From Proteobacteria bacterium UBA6920 (lineage in GTDB: Bacteria > Pseudomonadota > Gammaproteobacteria > SG8-11), in NCBI GenBank assembly GCA_002448875.1, contig DKAS01000030.1, forward strand, positions 1 through 6,956: a stretch of DNA of 6,956 nt, read 5' to 3'. Shown piece after piece: positions 5,636 to 6,956 of the stretch (position 1 is the stretch's first letter; the number at the start of each line of letters is the position of its first letter). A model generated the notes under the pieces. It was not told where the DNA came from, ran no database searches, and saw nothing but the letters and a program-made list of their open reading frames with translations. Made by a program: the position numbers and the translations under genes.

Positions 5636-6274
5636 TCATGCGAGCGGACGCACCCGGAACCAGCCGGTGAGGCTGTCGCGCCGGCGAGCGGCGGGCAGCA
5701 CTTCATGGGGAAAATCTTCACTGAGAAAAGTAACGAAGGTACCGGCGCACGGCGCCACCCGCGCCAGAATTTGCTGGGGTTCCTGCGGCGCGTACAACAG
5801 CAGTTCACCGCCGTCCACGGCCTGCCAGTCCGCATTCAAATAGGTAATGGTGGTCACCACCCGCGCGCGCAAATCGCGAAAACCGTCGACATGGCGCCGA
5901 TAGAACCCGCCAGCCGGGTAGGACGCGAAATGGCATTCGTAGTCCGCCACCCCGAGAAACAGACGGCGATTGAGCAATTGCCGGTAAGCTTGCATCAAGG
6001 CCAGGTAACGCGCCTCCACGGGATCGGCGCCATCCAGCCAGCGGATAGTATCGTTGCGATAGTCAGCATCGATCTGCCGGCCCGCGCCCCGCCCCAACCC
6101 CGCCGCCTGGTAACCCTGCCGCGCCAGCGGATCGCCCATGGCCGCGCGCAGATTCTGCAGCCAGTCCGCAGGCCAGAAGTTTTCGGCCACGAACCAGCCG
6201 CACTGTGCCAGCGCGCTCGTCGCCCGGTGGAAACGGCGGTACCAGGATAATGGGACAGGGTAATCTGGTGTCAT
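5636..6274 (-). CDS. 2-oxoglutarate/Fe(II) oxygenase, prolyl-hydroxylase (EGLN/SM-20) type
   Basis: This 212-residue enzyme belongs to the Fe(II)- and 2-oxoglutarate-dependent dioxygenases, which couple oxidative decarboxylation of 2-oxoglutarate to hydroxylation of a substrate. The double-stranded beta-helix is in the C-terminal half. Iron ligands are H128 and D130 in FYRRHVDGF and H190 in FPHEVLP. R199, nine residues after the distal His, is placed to bind the 2-oxoglutarate carboxylate, as in human EGLN1. Supporting blocks are TTITYLNADW (141-150), GGELLLY (155-161) and the C-terminal DSLTGWFRV. The N-terminal 110 residues are helical. The known bacterial relative in Pseudomonas hydroxylates a proline of elongation factor Tu, so EF-Tu is a reasonable candidate substrate, by inference. 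ATG 6274 is the only nearby start in frame; no Shine-Dalgarno is seen, and the gene lies 37 bases after the Cdd1-family gene, so it is probably translated from a shared message. Confidence 0.88.
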   Translation of the reverse strand: MTPDYPVPLSWYRRFHRATSALAQCGWFVAENFWPADWLQNLRAAMGDPLARQGYQAAGLGRGAGRQIDADYRNDTIRWLDGADPVEARYLALMQAYRQLLNRRLFLGVADYECHFASYPAGGFYRRHVDGFRDLRARVVTTITYLNADWQAVDGGELLLYAPQEPQQILARVAPCAGTFVTFLSEDFPHEVLPAARRRDSLTGWFRVRPLA

Positions 6275-6311
6275 GCAGGCAGGCGCGGCACCGTGAGCAG
6301 CGGGTGGCGGC

Positions 6312-6596
6312 TCAGTTACCGGTATCTTTCCAATGCCACCACTGCAGCAGATGCGGGTCATGCACATCGTTGCTGGCATAGTAGACGGCGCAGCGAAACA
6401 CATAGAGCATGCAGCGGTCCACGTGTGCTCCCCGCAGGCGGCATAATTCATCATACAGATGCTGCGGATCCCGCCCACGCAGCTGCGTGACGGCGCGGAT
6501 GCCCAGGTCAACCAGGTCCTGGGCGATGCTGGGACCCACCCCCGGAATCACTTGCAATTGCCGCTGCGGCGTGGCCGCCCGCGCAGTCTGGGCCAT
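6312..6596 (-). CDS. Helix-hairpin-helix protein of the Cdd1 (pathogenicity locus) family
   Basis: This 94-residue protein matches the small Cdd1 family (Pfam Pathogenicity locus), which has no established biochemical role. A helix-hairpin-helix motif of the DNA-binding type is visible as LQVIPGVGPSIAQDLVDLGI (14-33), with the hairpin PGVGPS at 18-23. It is followed by the family signature LYDELCRLRG (47-56), DRCMLYVFRCAVYYAS (60-75) and a tryptophan-rich end HDPHLLQWWHWKD (79-91). ATG 6596 is chosen because GGAG lies 6 bases upstream and the resulting length is typical; an upstream in-frame ATG (6695) would add 33 low-complexity residues. The motif suggests non-specific nucleic acid contact, but that is inference. 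It is the upstream partner of the oxygenase gene on the same strand. The name refers to a homologue first noted near a pathogenicity locus and says nothing about virulence here. Confidence 0.88.
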   Translation of the reverse strand: MAQTARAATPQRQLQVIPGVGPSIAQDLVDLGIRAVTQLRGRDPQHLYDELCRLRGAHVDRCMLYVFRCAVYYASNDVHDPHLLQWWHWKDTGN

Positions 6597-6600
6597 GCGT

Positions 6601-6606
6601 CTCTCC
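6601..6606 (-). promoter_or_regulatory. Ribosome binding site of the Cdd1-family gene
   Basis: GGAGAG (6606-6601) on the minus strand, with its GGAG core 6 bases before ATG 6596, decides the start. It overlaps the end of a 5-base inverted repeat CCGGT/ACCGG (6605-6609 and 6616-6620), so a small leader hairpin could partly mask it. Confidence 0.7.
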
Positions 6607-6625
6607 GGTGTTTTTACCGGCTTTG

Positions 6626-6631
6626 ATTCTA
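6626..6631 (-). promoter_or_regulatory. Possible -10 box for the Cdd1-oxygenase unit
   Basis: TAGAAT matches 5 of 6 bases of the -10 consensus and would start transcription near 6619, about 23 bases before the gene. No acceptable -35 box stands at the right distance, so this is only suggestive. Confidence 0.3.
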
Positions 6632-6789
6632 TCCCTTGCGCCAGCGCCGCACCAGCGCGCGCGAAGCGTGCCGCGGTGTTTTTTCCGGCGCACATTCGCG
6701 CAGGACACCGCCGCGGACACTCGCCGGAACCCGCAGCGACAACGGACCGCTCTTATGCAGATCAACCGCCGGCAATGACCATTAGCACC

Positions 6790-6859
6790 CGTTCACCACC
6801 GCGCCGGGCGCAACCGAACCCACTCCAGGTGGTTTTAGCGTGGGACGGGCTGGTGAACG
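6790..6859. repeat. Inverted repeat with nested hairpin upstream of the Cdd1-family gene
   Basis: CGTTCACCA (6790-6798) is exactly complementary to TGGTGAACG (6851-6859), with 52 bases between. Inside lie CCCAC (6819-6823), which can pair with GTGGG (6840-6844), or CCAC with GTGG (6829-6832). The nested pairs could fold into a branched structure on either strand. It is not followed by a T-run. No known RNA family is recognised. Confidence 0.4.
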
Positions 6860-6934
6860 CCATGACCGAGCACAGGCCGGCGACTGACGGGGAAAATCCA
6901 GCACGGGGGTCGAAGGAGAAATACGAACGGAATA

Positions 6935-6956
6935 TGGTGCCCAGGGGCGGAATCGA
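6935..6956 (-). tRNA. tRNA 3' end, probably tRNA-Phe, cut by window edge
   Basis: The minus strand from the right edge reads as the end of a tRNA: T-loop (T)TCGATT, T-stem 3' strand CCGCC (6950-6946), acceptor 3' strand CCTGGGC (6945-6939), discriminator A (6938) and an encoded CCA (6937-6935). The acceptor 5' strand is therefore expected to be GCCCAGG. That acceptor with T-loop TTCGATT and discriminator A is the pattern of gammaproteobacterial tRNA-Phe, but the anticodon is outside the window, so tRNA-Leu and others are not excluded. The tRNA would be transcribed leftward, toward the Cdd1-oxygenase unit. Confidence 0.8.

Larger units (their letters stand above)
6597..6934. other. Stretch without a convincing gene between the Cdd1-family gene and the tRNA
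   Basis: About 340 bases with no open frame that has both a ribosome site and a recognisable product. It holds the Cdd1 ribosome site and possible -10 box at its left end. At its centre is a 9-base perfect inverted repeat (6790-6798 with 6851-6859) that encloses an internal hairpin CCAC/GTGG (6820-6823 with 6829-6832). A 48-codon minus-strand frame (6775-6629, TTG start, no ribosome site) and a plus-strand frame running from 6775 off the right edge are probably chance. No insertion sequence ends or tRNA-derived direct repeat are seen. Confidence 0.5.

Noticed and set aside
5705..6250. 181-codon plus-strand frame opposite the oxygenase
   Set aside because: The minus-strand frame contains all catalytic residues of the oxygenase family, so this is its shadow.
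6275..6511. Longer 291-codon version of the oxygenase
   Set aside because: The extra 79 residues overlap the Cdd1-family gene in another frame, are Cys/Met-rich and match no domain; ATG 6274 gives a normal length.
6762..6863. 33-codon minus-strand frame starting MAFTSPSH
   Set aside because: Short, without ribosome site, and explained by the inverted repeat it spans.
6775..6956. Plus-strand frame running off the right edge (MTISTRSPP...MVPRGG)
   Set aside because: Its end is the antisense of the tRNA, a well-known source of spurious proteins, and it has no ribosome site.
1..6956. CRISPR array, insertion sequence or phage genes
   Set aside because: No regularly spaced repeats, transposase, integrase or phage structural motifs are seen on either strand.

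Overview
The window is a conserved chromosomal core region of a GC-rich gammaproteobacterium. The basis is the gene order rpsU-yqeY-dnaG-rpoD with tsaD divergent from rpsU, and proteins that match the remembered Escherichia coli and Pseudomonas orthologues residue for residue in their signature motifs. The lineage is probably outside the enterics, because yqeY sits inside the operon; a Chromatiales- or Pseudomonas-like group is a guess that a search would settle.

Layout: (1) Positions 3904 down to 1, minus strand, hold the macromolecular synthesis operon: a sigma70-type promoter, rpsU (ribosomal protein S21), yqeY, dnaG (primase) and the first 383 codons of rpoD (primary sigma factor), which runs off the left edge just before region 2. 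The operon ties translation, replication priming and transcription initiation to one promoter. There is a possible weak attenuator between yqeY and dnaG and a 185-base gap before rpoD. (2) Positions 3912-4931, plus strand, hold tsaD, the catalytic subunit for the t6A modification of ANN-decoding tRNAs. It probably starts at GTG 3912, and its likely promoter overlaps that of rpsU. (3) A strong bidirectional terminator at 4931-4963 separates tsaD from a convergent gene for an HU-like DNA-binding protein with a lysine/alanine-rich N-terminal tail (5358-4990). That gene has a strong ribosome binding site, a perfect inverted repeat in its leader and phased A-tracts upstream of a predicted promoter. 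(4) Positions 6596-5636, minus strand, hold a probable two-gene unit: a 94-residue helix-hairpin-helix protein of the Cdd1 family, then a 2-oxoglutarate/Fe(II) oxygenase of the prolyl-hydroxylase (EGLN/SM-20) type. Terminator-like hairpins follow. (5) The right 340 bases hold no convincing protein gene. They end in the 3' end of a tRNA on the minus strand, most like tRNA-Phe.

No mobile element, CRISPR array or defence system is visible. The points most worth checking are regulatory (HU-like leader, rpsU/tsaD overlapping promoters, the yqeY-dnaG hairpin) and the pairing of the prolyl-hydroxylase-like enzyme with a Cdd1 protein. I see no evidence for a wholly new system.
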